Part shown: in pieces, positions 35,731-44,314 of the stretch | Position numbering within the stretch: the first letter of the stretch is position 1 | Layout of the letters: each line of letters starts with the position of its first letter | Assembly: GCF_000763905.1 (NCBI RefSeq) | Contig: NZ_JRKN01000015.1 | Coordinates: forward strand, 1 to 64,000 | DNA: 64,000 nucleotides | Reading direction: 5' to 3' | DNA from: Paracoccus halophilus | GTDB taxonomy: Bacteria > Pseudomonadota > Alphaproteobacteria > Rhodobacterales > Rhodobacteraceae | The notes under the pieces: generated by a model | The model's input: the letters and a program-made list of their open reading frames with translations, nothing else | What the model was told of the DNA's origin: nothing | Databases searched by the model: none | Translations under genes and position numbers: made by a program

Positions 35731-36927
35731 ATGCAGCCGCAGCCGAACCTGAAACTTGCGATCCTTGCCCTGGGCCTTGGCGCCTTTGCCATCGGCACCT
35801 CGGAATTCGCGGCGATGGGACTCTTGCCCTGGTACGCCGCCGACCTTGCGGTCACCGAGCCGCAGGCGGGGCATGTCGTCAGCGCCTATGCGCTTGGCGT
35901 GGTGGTGGGCGCGCCGATCACCTCGATCCTGGGGGCCAAGCTGCCGCGGCGGCGCTATCTGGCGGCGCTGATCGCGCTATACGGGGCGGTGAACCTGCTG
36001 GCGGCGGTGCTGCCGGGCTATGGCACGCTGGTGGGGATGCGCTTTCTGGCCGGGCTGCCACATGGCGGCTATCTGGGCGTGGCGATGCTGTTTGCCGCCG
36101 ATGCCATGCCGCGCGAACAGCGCGCGAGGGGCATCACCCAGGTCCTGCTGGGCCTGACCATCGCAAATATCGCCGGTGTGCCGCTGGCCGGCATGCTGGG
36201 GCAGGGGCTGGGCTGGCGTTGGGGATTCGCGCTGCCCGGTGTTCTGGCGCTGATCGCCGGCTGGCTGATCCTGCGGCTGGCGCCGAGCGTGGGCGTGAAC
36301 AGGACCGCGCGGCCGATGGACGAGCTGAAGGCGTTGCGCAACCCCTCGGTCATCCTGATCCTGCTGGTCGGTGCCATCGGCTTTGGTGGTCTTTTCGCGG
36401 TTTATTCCTATCTGTCGGCGGCCATGCTCGCCACCGCGCAGCCGCCCGGCTGGGCGGTTCCCGCCATGCTGTCGGCATTCGGCATCGGCGGTACGCTGGG
36501 CAGCATTCTGGCGGCGCGGCTGACCATGCGCCATGGCACCTGGGGCGCGGGTTTCCGGCTGATGGCCTTCATGGCGATGACGCAGGGATTCGCCTCCTAT
36601 GCGGTGGGCAACTGGTGGCTGATGGTGCTGTCCTCGTTGCTGCTGGGGCTGGGCTCGGGCATGGTGGTGCCCTTGCAGACCCGGCTGATGGATGTCGCGG
36701 GCGAGGCGCAATCCATGGCAGCCGCGATGAACCACGCGGCCTTCAACGCCGCCAATGCCCTGGGGCCCTGGCTGGCCGGGCTGGCGCTGGCCGCGGGCTG
36801 GGGCTGGCGATCCTCGGGGATGGTCGCCGTGGCGCTGTCAGTCGCGGGGCTCATGGCCTTTGCTCTGGCCTGCTATCATGCCCGGGCTTTCGGGGACGGA
36901 ATGCAGGATCACCCGGCGCGAATTTGA
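35731..36927 (+). CDS. MFS transporter, DHA1 drug/purine-efflux type
   Basis: A 398-residue, 12-helix inner-membrane transporter. LGAFAIGTSEFAAMGLLPWY in helix 1, then VVSAYALGVVVGAPITSILG and a variant motif A (GAKLPRRRYLAAL), 'RFLAGLPHGGYLGVAMLFAA' in helix 4 and GRGVP-like 'NIAGVPLAGMLGQGLGWRW' motif C in helix 5 place it in the AraJ/YdhP-like DHA1 group of proton-driven exporters. Substrate unknown. It starts 122 bp after the liu operon and its last 90 bases overlap the convergent DUF599 gene. Confidence 0.88.
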   Translation: MQPQPNLKLAILALGLGAFAIGTSEFAAMGLLPWYAADLAVTEPQAGHVVSAYALGVVVGAPITSILGAKLPRRRYLAALIALYGAVNLLAAVLPGYGTLVGMRFLAGLPHGGYLGVAMLFAADAMPREQRARGITQVLLGLTIANIAGVPLAGMLGQGLGWRWGFALPGVLALIAGWLILRLAPSVGVNRTARPMDELKALRNPSVILILLVGAIGFGGLFAVYSYLSAAMLATAQPPGWAVPAMLSAFGIGGTLGSILAARLTMRHGTWGAGFRLMAFMAMTQGFASYAVGNWWLMVLSSLLLGLGSGMVVPLQTRLMDVAGEAQSMAAAMNHAAFNAANALGPWLAGLALAAGWGWRSSGMVAVALSVAGLMAFALACYHARAFGDGMQDHPARI

Positions 36928-37590
36928 CGCGAATTCCCGCCGCCACGAAATGAACAGCACATAGCCGACGGTCAGGAACAGCCCCAGCGGTCCGGCCAGC
37001 CATCCTAATGCGGCCAGCGCGAAATAGACGCAGCGCAGCCCGGAATTGAAGCTGCGCGCTGCGGTGATGTTGATTTCGGCCGCCTGCAGCGCCGCGGGCA
37101 GGGCGCGCGGATCGCTTTCGTCATTGGGGACCGAGGCCATCATCACCGCGCAATAGCCGAACAGCCGGTGCGACCAGACAAAGCGCAGCAGCGCATTGGC
37201 CACGAAAAACAGCACCACGACGATCTTGATTTCCCATTTCAGCGCCGGCACCTGCTCAAGGTCGAACTGCCGCGCGACGCCGGCGATCTGGTCGGTATTG
37301 CCGATCAGCGCCAGGCCGCCGCCCACCGCGATCATGCAGGCCGAGGCAAAGAAGGCCGTGCCCTCGCGCAGGCTGGTCAGGATATTGGCGTCGAATATGC
37401 GCGGATCGCGGGTGATGAAATGGCGCATCCATTCGCGGCGATAATCCTTCATCAGCACCGAGACCGAGGGCCGGTTCTTCGGCGGATGCTCGGTGATCCA
37501 GCCAATGCCCAGCCAGGCCGCGAACAGCCAGATCAGCGCGCCGATATCGGCCAGGCTGAAGGGACCGGGAAGGGAAAACGCGATGTCCAT
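36838..37590 (-). CDS. DUF599 family membrane protein
   Basis: A 250-residue protein with about four membrane helices (around residues 15-35, 78-100, 120-140, 195-225). 'IGWITEHPPKNRPSVSVLMKDYRREWMRHF' region, DANILTSLREGTAFFASACM, and RSFNSGLRCVYFALAALGWL match the DUF599 family, whose function is unknown. The ATG at 37588-37590 starts MDIAFSLPG. The 3' 90 bases run through the end of the convergent MFS gene, so the C-terminal tail (about 30 residues) is less certain than the core, or the two genes really do overlap. Confidence 0.82.
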   Translation of the reverse strand: MDIAFSLPGPFSLADIGALIWLFAAWLGIGWITEHPPKNRPSVSVLMKDYRREWMRHFITRDPRIFDANILTSLREGTAFFASACMIAVGGGLALIGNTDQIAGVARQFDLEQVPALKWEIKIVVVLFFVANALLRFVWSHRLFGYCAVMMASVPNDESDPRALPAALQAAEINITAARSFNSGLRCVYFALAALGWLAGPLGLFLTVGYVLFISWRREFASNSRRVILHSVPESPGMIAGQSKGHEPRD

Positions 37591-37686
37591 GCCGCGACTA
37601 ATAGTCACGCCCGGGCGATATTGCCAAGTCCCGATGCCGTGCCTAGGTGACGGCGACGAACGCAACACATAAACCCGAGGGTGATC

Positions 37687-37923
37687 ATGGCAGCGCCGCA
37701 CGCAATTCACGAGGAATTTCCGAACCAGGCCCAACGCATCCACGAGCTGAAGGTATCGGATGCGCATTTTGCCCGCCTCCTGCAGGAATATGACGAGATA
37801 AACGATCAGGTCTTTGGCGCCGAAAGCCGGCACGTCCCGATGTCGGAAGAGGCCGAGGTGGCGTTGCGCAAGAAGCGCGCCGCGCTCAAGGATGAAATCG
37901 CCCGGATGCTCTCGGCCGCCTGA
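37687..37923 (+). CDS. YdcH (DUF465) family small protein
   Basis: A 78-residue, highly charged, probably coiled-coil protein. 'RIHELKVSDAHFARLLQEYDEINDQVF' region followed by SEEAEVALRKKRAALKDEIA is the DUF465 pattern; such proteins are common in alphaproteobacteria and have no settled function. The ATG at 37687 has GAGGGTG directly upstream. It precedes the Hsp20 gene by 214 bp. Confidence 0.88.
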   Translation: MAAPHAIHEEFPNQAQRIHELKVSDAHFARLLQEYDEINDQVFGAESRHVPMSEEAEVALRKKRAALKDEIARMLSAA

Positions 37924-38014
37924 GCCGCGGCATCATCCGCAGTCACCGGAGGCCGCGCCCCGTCACGGGCGCGGCTTTCGCATATGCGGTCACATGTTTC
38001 GTAATGCCCGGGGG

Positions 38015-38043
38015 CTTGAAAAGGCGTGCGGACAATCCCAAGT
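38015..38043 (+). promoter_or_regulatory. Candidate heat-shock (RpoH) promoter of hsp20
   Basis: CTTGAA (38015-38020), a 17-base spacer and CCAAGT (38038-38043) resemble the alphaproteobacterial RpoH consensus (CTTGAA-N17-CCATNT type), with four of six positions in the -10. It would give a leader of about 85-90 bases before the hsp20 start. Confidence 0.45.
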
Positions 38044-38101
38044 GAATCGCTGCCGGATGGCCAGCAGGCGCCGGCGGATCTGCCCGCCCGACAACCGGGG
38101 G

Positions 38102-38132
38102 GCAACCTTTTGTATCGCTTGGGAAAGGATGC
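38102..38132 (+). promoter_or_regulatory. Candidate RNA thermometer masking the hsp20 ribosome site
   Basis: GCA-A-CCTTT (38102-38110) pairs with AAAGG-A-TGC (38124-38132) around a 13-base loop, leaving one A-A mismatch. The 3' strand AAAGG is the apparent Shine-Dalgarno of hsp20, nine bases ahead of its ATG. A short stem with an internal mismatch over the ribosome site of a small heat-shock gene is the layout of ROSE-type and fourU thermometers. Confidence 0.55.
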
Positions 38133-38137
38133 GAATG

Positions 38138-38584
38138 ATGCGCAATTTTGATTTGACCCCGCTTTATCGTGCCTCGGTCGGTTTCGACCGGATGGCGGAT
38201 GTTCTGGACCGGACGCTGTCGGCCGATATCGCGAGCTACCCCCCCTACAATATAGAAAAGACCGGCGAGAATGCCTATCGCATTTCCATCGCCGTCGCCG
38301 GTTTCGGCGTCGATGACCTGAATGTCGAGGTCAAGGAAGGTGCGGTGATCGTTTCGGGCCGTAAGGCGCCCGAGGATGACAGCCGCAGCTATCTGCACCG
38401 CGGCATCGCCACCCGCGCGTTCGAGCGCCGCTTTACGCTGGCCGATCATGTCCGCGTCGCCGGCGCCAGCCACGAGGACGGCATGCTGAATATCGACCTT
38501 GTGCGCGAAGTGCCCGAGGCGCTCAAGCCGCGCAGGATCGAAATCGCCAGATCGGTGAAATCGGTCGAGAAACTGGACGCCTGA
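38138..38584 (+). CDS. Hsp20/alpha-crystallin family small heat-shock protein
   Basis: A 148-residue holdase chaperone of the IbpA type. FDLTPLYRASVGFDRMADVL is the N-terminal segment conserved in IbpA-like proteins, PPYNIEKTGENAYRISIAVA begins the alpha-crystallin domain, 'DLNVEVKEGAVIVSGRK' and GIATRAFERRFTLADHVRV are core strands, and LNIDLVREVPEALKPRRIEI ends with the I-x-I-type assembly motif. Three in-frame ATGs (38129, 38135, 38138) are close together; 38138 has the best spacing to AAAGG. The leader shows a possible RpoH promoter and a hairpin over the ribosome site. Confidence 0.93.
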   Translation: MRNFDLTPLYRASVGFDRMADVLDRTLSADIASYPPYNIEKTGENAYRISIAVAGFGVDDLNVEVKEGAVIVSGRKAPEDDSRSYLHRGIATRAFERRFTLADHVRVAGASHEDGMLNIDLVREVPEALKPRRIEIARSVKSVEKLDA

Positions 38585-38644
38585 TCCCGGATCGAACGCA
38601 TCCGGGCGCTGCCCCGGATTGCGGAATTTCCGGACAGGAAAGCA

Positions 38645-38668
38645 GGGGCGCGGGGTTTTCCGTGCCCC
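38645..38668 (+). terminator. Stem-loop after hsp20
   Basis: GGGGCGCGG (38645-38653) pairs with CCGTGCCCC (38660-38668), with one G-U pair, around a GGTTTT loop, followed by ATTTCAT. About 60 bases after the hsp20 stop; likely its terminator though the T run is short. Confidence 0.5.
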
Positions 38669-38679
38669 ATTTCATATGA

Positions 38680-38819
38680 GCCGGCGCCCTTGCGCCCGGC
38701 GATTCGGGTCGATGCCGCGGCAGGCGGCCTTTCCGGGGATGACCGGATCGGCAAGTCGGCGGCAAGCCGCGCAGCGGCGCCCGCCGCCATGGAAATGATA
38801 CGGGCGCAAGGGCGCCGGC
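38680..38819. repeat. 140-bp segment bounded by a perfect 19-bp inverted repeat
   Basis: GCCGGCGCCCTTGCGCCCG at 38680-38698 recurs exactly inverted at 38801-38819. The 102 bases between have no coding sense and contain further GC-rich self-complementary stretches (GCCGCGGCAGGCGGCC, GGCGGCAAGCCGC). It occupies the 311-base gap between hsp20 and the glyoxalase gene. It could be a small MITE-like element or a structured RNA; no clear target-site duplication is seen. Confidence 0.55.
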
Positions 38820-38895
38820 CGCGTTGCCCTTGTGTTTCGGTTGCCGCCACCGGCGCGGGATGCCAAGCTGCGGCAAATTACGGAAAGGGGCGAAG

Positions 38896-39324
38896 ATGAA
38901 AGTTCGTTATCTGCACACCATGATCCGCGTGAAGGATCTGGAAAAGACAATCGAGTTCTTCCGGTTGCTGGGGCTTGAGGAGACGCGGCGCATCGACAAT
39001 GACAAGGGCCGGTTCACGCTGGTCTTCCTGGCGCCGCCCGGTCAGCATGAATGCCCGGTCGAACTGACCTATAACTGGGATGGGGATGACGGCCTGCCCT
39101 CGGACAGCCGGCATTTCGGACATCTGGCCTATCGGGTCGAGAATATTTACGAGATGTGCCAGAAGCTGGCCGATGCGGGCGTGACGATCAATCGCCCGCC
39201 GCGCGACGGGCATATGGCTTTCGTGCGCAGCCCGGACAATATCTCGATCGAACTCCTGCAGGAGGGCGAACACCTGCCGCCGCAGGAGCCCTGGGCCAGC
39301 ATGGAAAACACCGGCCACTGGTAA
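38896..39324 (+). CDS. gloA: Lactoylglutathione lyase (glyoxalase I)
   Basis: A 142-residue metalloenzyme that converts the methylglyoxal-glutathione adduct to S-lactoylglutathione. VRYLHTMIRVKDLEKTIEFF holds the first metal histidine (His7), CPVELTYNWD the first glutamate, FGHLAYRVENIYEMCQKL the second histidine and DNISIELLQEGEHLPP the last glutamate. The pattern is that of the nickel-type bacterial GloA. AAAGGGGCG precedes the ATG at 38896. Product D-lactate formation needs GloB, not seen here. Confidence 0.92.
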   Translation: MKVRYLHTMIRVKDLEKTIEFFRLLGLEETRRIDNDKGRFTLVFLAPPGQHECPVELTYNWDGDDGLPSDSRHFGHLAYRVENIYEMCQKLADAGVTINRPPRDGHMAFVRSPDNISIELLQEGEHLPPQEPWASMENTGHW

Positions 39325-39489
39325 TTGGCCGCGCCGCATTGTCGGGCCGCGTCGCCGGGCGTTAAGCGCAGGCGATTGGCTCGGCAATGCCGTGCGTTTT
39401 TCCAGCGATCCCTTCGCGGCGGTATCGGAACAGGTGGCCGGCATGGTTCGGGATAGGTCTTGTCACGCAAATTGCAGACCGGCCGGGGC

Positions 39490-40005
39490 TCAATAGATGT
39501 AACGGATCTGTTCCGCCCAGAAACGTTCGATCCGCCGCCATTGCAGGTTGACCGTTTCGATGGGCGGGTCGTCCAGAACGCCCGAGAGATCCAGCCCCTC
39601 GGCGTGGCGGGCGAAAAGCTCGGCCACGCGGTCGCGCATCTCCTGCCCGCTCGGGGTCAGGCGCACCTTGACCGAGCGGCGATCCATATCGCAACGCTCA
39701 TGGTGGACATAGCCCAGATCGACCAGCTTCCTGAGGTTATAGGAGACGTTCGATCCCTGATACATGCCGCGCGAGCGCAGCTCGCCCGCCGTCACCTCGG
39801 CCGTGCCGAGATTGTAGATCAGCAGCGCCTGAACCGGCGTCAGGTCCGACTGGCCCAGCCGCTCGAACTCGTCCTTGACCAGATCCAGCAGCAGCCGGTG
39901 CAGCCTTTCCAGGATCTGCAGGCTTTCAAGATAGGCCCCGGTTCTGTTGTCATGCGGCACGGGGCGCAGGGCGGGCACCGATCGGGCAGGGCTGCTCTGA
40001 GGCAT
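39490..40005 (-). CDS. MarR-family regulator, LdtR-like
   Basis: A 171-residue winged-helix regulator. 'LQILERLHRLLLDLVKDEFERLG' is the N-terminal dimer helix, DLTPVQALLIYNLGTAEVTA and MYQGSNVSYNLRKLVDLGYV form the helix-turn-helix, and HHERCDMDRRSVKVRLT the wing. SNVSYNLRKL and the overall length match the alphaproteobacterial LdtR group, which controls an L,D-transpeptidase and stress tolerance in Liberibacter and Sinorhizobium. No transpeptidase gene is adjacent, so the target is inferred from the family only. Confidence 0.8.
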   Translation of the reverse strand: MPQSSPARSVPALRPVPHDNRTGAYLESLQILERLHRLLLDLVKDEFERLGQSDLTPVQALLIYNLGTAEVTAGELRSRGMYQGSNVSYNLRKLVDLGYVHHERCDMDRRSVKVRLTPSGQEMRDRVAELFARHAEGLDLSGVLDDPPIETVNLQWRRIERFWAEQIRYIY

Positions 40006-40069
40006 ATGCGGTTTCCGTCTGAGGGATCGTTTCAGCCAGCATGCCGCAAAATCCCCAAGCTTCGGTTAA

Positions 40070-41650
<1,581 letters not shown>

Positions 41651-41740
41651 CGGCGCTCTGATCCGCGGGGTCGCTGCCACAGATAGCGGCGCAACCGGCC
41701 GGCGATCCGCAAGCTGCGCGCCTTTTTGCCGGACGAAATC

Positions 41741-41772
41741 GCCTGCGACCCCGGTCAGGCGGGGCCGCAGGC
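41741..41772. terminator. Hairpin between convergent aminotransferase and aspA
   Basis: GCCTGCG-A-CCCCG (41741-41753) pairs with CGGGG-C-CGCAGGC (41760-41772) around a six-base loop, one mismatch. It lies midway in the 138-base gap between two converging genes and can serve both strands; there is no adjacent T run. Confidence 0.55.
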
Positions 41773-41788
41773 TATCCCGACTGGGGGG

Positions 41789-43195
41789 TCAGGATATGAA
41801 ATGCTGCGGCCGGGTCAGGTTTTCGGGACGCAGGATCGCGTCCAGCCGCTCCTTGGGCAGCAGGTTCTTTTCCAGCACCAGATCATAGACGCCGCGCCCG
41901 GTCAGATGCGCCTCGGTTGCGACCTCGGTGGCGGCGGCATAGCCGATATAGGGGTTCAGCGCGGTGACGATGCCGATCGAGTTGCGCACCGTCTCGCGCA
42001 GCACCTCGCGATTGGCGGTGATGCCGCGCACGCAGTTCACCTCCAGCGTTTCGCAGGCGGCGATCAGATGGCTCAGCGAGCGAAAGGCGCTATAGGCGAT
42101 CACCGGCTCAAAGGCGTTCAGCTGCAGCTGCCCGCCCTCGGCCGCCATGGCGATGGTCATGTCATTGCCGATCACCTCGAAGGCGACCTGATTGACCACT
42201 TCGGGGATCACCGGGTTCACCTTGCCCGGCATGATCGAGGAGCCGGCCTGTTTGGCGGGCAGGTTGATCTCGTTCAGGCCCGCCCGCGGCCCCGAGGACA
42301 GCAGCCGCAGATCGTTGCAGATCTTGGACAGCTTGACCGCGACGCGCTTGAGCACGCCCGAGACCTGCACGAAGGCGCCGGTATCCTGCGTCGCCTCGAC
42401 CAGATCGGCTGCGGTAATGACCGGGATCAGCGTGATCTCGTCCAGCCGCGCGCGCACCCTTTCGGCATATTCGGGATGGGCGGTGATGCCGGTGCCGATG
42501 GCGGTGGCGCCCAGATTGATCTCGCACATCAGCTGCGCGGCTTCGGCCAGGCGCTGCTCGTCCTCGGCGATGGTGATGGCATAGGCGTTGAATTCCTGGC
42601 CCAGCGTCATCGGCACCGCCTCCTGCAGCTGGGTGCGGCCCATTTTCAGGATATCGGCGAATTCCTCGGCCTTTTCGGCGAATGCCCCCCGCAACGAGGC
42701 CAGCGCCGCGATCAGGTTCTGCAGGCCGCGCCAGGTCGCGATGCGCAGCGCCGTCGGATAGACGTCATTGGTCGACTGGCTCATGTTCACATGCTCGTTG
42801 GGGTGCAGGAGTTTATATTCCCCCTTGGCATGGCCCATGATTTCCAGCGCGCGGTTGGCGATGACCTCGTTGGCGTTCATATTGGTCGAGGTGCCGGCGC
42901 CGCCCTGGATCTGGTCGACGACGAACTGGTCGTGCAGGTGATTGGCGCGGATCTCCTGGCAGGCAGCGATGATCGCATCGGCGCGTTCGCGCGACAGCAG
43001 GCCCAGATCGGCATTGGCCATGGCGGCGGCCTGCTTGATCGCGGCAAGGGCGCGGACCAGTTCGGGGACATCGCCGATCGGCTGGCCCGAGATCGGGAAA
43101 TTCTCGACCGCGCGCAGCGAATGGACGCCCCAATAGGCATCTTCGGGCACTTCGCGGTCACCAAGCAAGTCATGTTCGAGGCGGGTTTTTTTCAT
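41789..43195 (-). CDS. aspA: Aspartate ammonia-lyase
   Basis: A 468-residue homotetrameric enzyme of the fumarase/aspartase superfamily that splits aspartate to fumarate and ammonia. EHDLLGDREVPEDAYWGVHS is the N-terminal motif; GAGTSTNMNANEVIANRA, NMSQSTNDVYPTALRIA and the mobile catalytic loop GSSIMPGKVNPVIPEVVNQV (superfamily signature) follow. TEVATEAHLTGRGVYDLVLE near the end is more like aspartase than fumarase. I chose the ATG at 43193-43195 (MKKTRLEH); another in-frame ATG lies two codons upstream. A LysR regulator gene is next upstream on the same strand. Confidence 0.92.
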   Translation of the reverse strand: MKKTRLEHDLLGDREVPEDAYWGVHSLRAVENFPISGQPIGDVPELVRALAAIKQAAAMANADLGLLSRERADAIIAACQEIRANHLHDQFVVDQIQGGAGTSTNMNANEVIANRALEIMGHAKGEYKLLHPNEHVNMSQSTNDVYPTALRIATWRGLQNLIAALASLRGAFAEKAEEFADILKMGRTQLQEAVPMTLGQEFNAYAITIAEDEQRLAEAAQLMCEINLGATAIGTGITAHPEYAERVRARLDEITLIPVITAADLVEATQDTGAFVQVSGVLKRVAVKLSKICNDLRLLSSGPRAGLNEINLPAKQAGSSIMPGKVNPVIPEVVNQVAFEVIGNDMTIAMAAEGGQLQLNAFEPVIAYSAFRSLSHLIAACETLEVNCVRGITANREVLRETVRNSIGIVTALNPYIGYAAATEVATEAHLTGRGVYDLVLEKNLLPKERLDAILRPENLTRPQHFIS

Positions 43196-43356
43196 TATCA
43201 TTGTCCTGACCGCATGACCGCAGAGCCCGCCTTTGGCGGGGCCCGGGTGGCATGCGGGATTATCCTGAAGCTGTTTCGATGTCGCGGGATGTCTGATCCC
43301 TGTCATGACAATCTAGGCGCGTTTTTGTGACGGCGCCAATGCCAAGTCATGCTGGG

Positions 43357-44253
43357 TTATTCGGATTTCGCATAACCTTTGCCCAGTTCGGCCGCTGCCT
43401 GCCAGACCCGTCCGGTGATGCCGCGTCCGCGCGCGGCGTTGCGGTAAAGCCGGATCTCCATCGGCAGTTCCGGGGCGACGACCTCCAGCTGGCGGGCGGC
43501 CAGTTCCGCCTCGACCAGGCGTCGCGGCAGCCAGACCACGCCATGCCCGGCCACCGCCATGCTTTTCATCGCCTCGGCCATCGAGGATTCGTCGGTATGG
43601 GCGACATAGGTTTTCGGCGCGCCGGGCCGGGCCAGCGCGATCCGGGCCATGGCGTTCAGGAACGAGCCGCGGGAATATTTCAGCATCGGCATGCCCTCGG
43701 TCTTCCATTCCTCGGGCCAGCCGGGGCGGGCGACAGCGACGAGGCTGTCCTGGCCGACGGTCAGATGCGGATAGCCCGCCGGGTCCAGCGGGATATTCAC
43801 CTGCGGATGGGCATAGGTCAGAAAGAAGTCATAGCCGCCTTCGGTCAGCGAGGCGATGCAGCGGTCGAAATTTTCCGGTTTCACGCGGCTGGTCATCTGG
43901 CCGGCGACCGATTTCAGCCGCATCAGCCAGCCGGGCAGGAAGGTCACCGTCAGGCTGTGCAGCGACAGAAAGGAAATCTCGCCGCCATGGTTGCGCGCAT
44001 GGTCACGAAACTCGGCCCGCCGGGCATGGATCATGCGCACGGTTTCCTCGGCGGTTTCGCGAAACAGCACGCCCTCGGGGGTCAGGGTGACGGGATAGCT
44101 TTCGCGGGACAGAAGATCGGTGCCCAGCCATTCCTCAAGCGCGCGGATGCGGCGGCTGAAGGCGCTTTGCGTGACGCCGCGCAGCTCGGCCGATCGCGAG
44201 AAGCTGTGCGTCTCGGCCAGGGTCAGGAAATCCTCGAGCCATTTGAAATCCAT
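43357..44253 (-). CDS. LysR family transcriptional regulator
   Basis: A 298-residue regulator. FKWLEDFLTLAETHSFSRSA and VTQSAFSRRIRALEEWLGTD form the winged helix-turn-helix; a periplasmic-binding-like effector domain fills residues 90-298. AGGAGG lies just before the ATG. Same strand as aspA, whose start is 161 bp downstream, so aspA or the amino-acid-utilisation genes nearby may be targets. Typical LysR proteins control a divergent gene; here the divergent side is the PIG-L/FG-GAP gene's 3' end, so the target is uncertain. Confidence 0.88.
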   Translation of the reverse strand: MDFKWLEDFLTLAETHSFSRSAELRGVTQSAFSRRIRALEEWLGTDLLSRESYPVTLTPEGVLFRETAEETVRMIHARRAEFRDHARNHGGEISFLSLHSLTVTFLPGWLMRLKSVAGQMTSRVKPENFDRCIASLTEGGYDFFLTYAHPQVNIPLDPAGYPHLTVGQDSLVAVARPGWPEEWKTEGMPMLKYSRGSFLNAMARIALARPGAPKTYVAHTDESSMAEAMKSMAVAGHGVVWLPRRLVEAELAARQLEVVAPELPMEIRLYRNAARGRGITGRVWQAAAELGKGYAKSE

Positions 44254-44314
44254 CCGCGTCCTCCTGTTGCCGCTTTATCCGGGCGGCATGGGCGACGCCA
44301 TGGAAAGATGCGCG

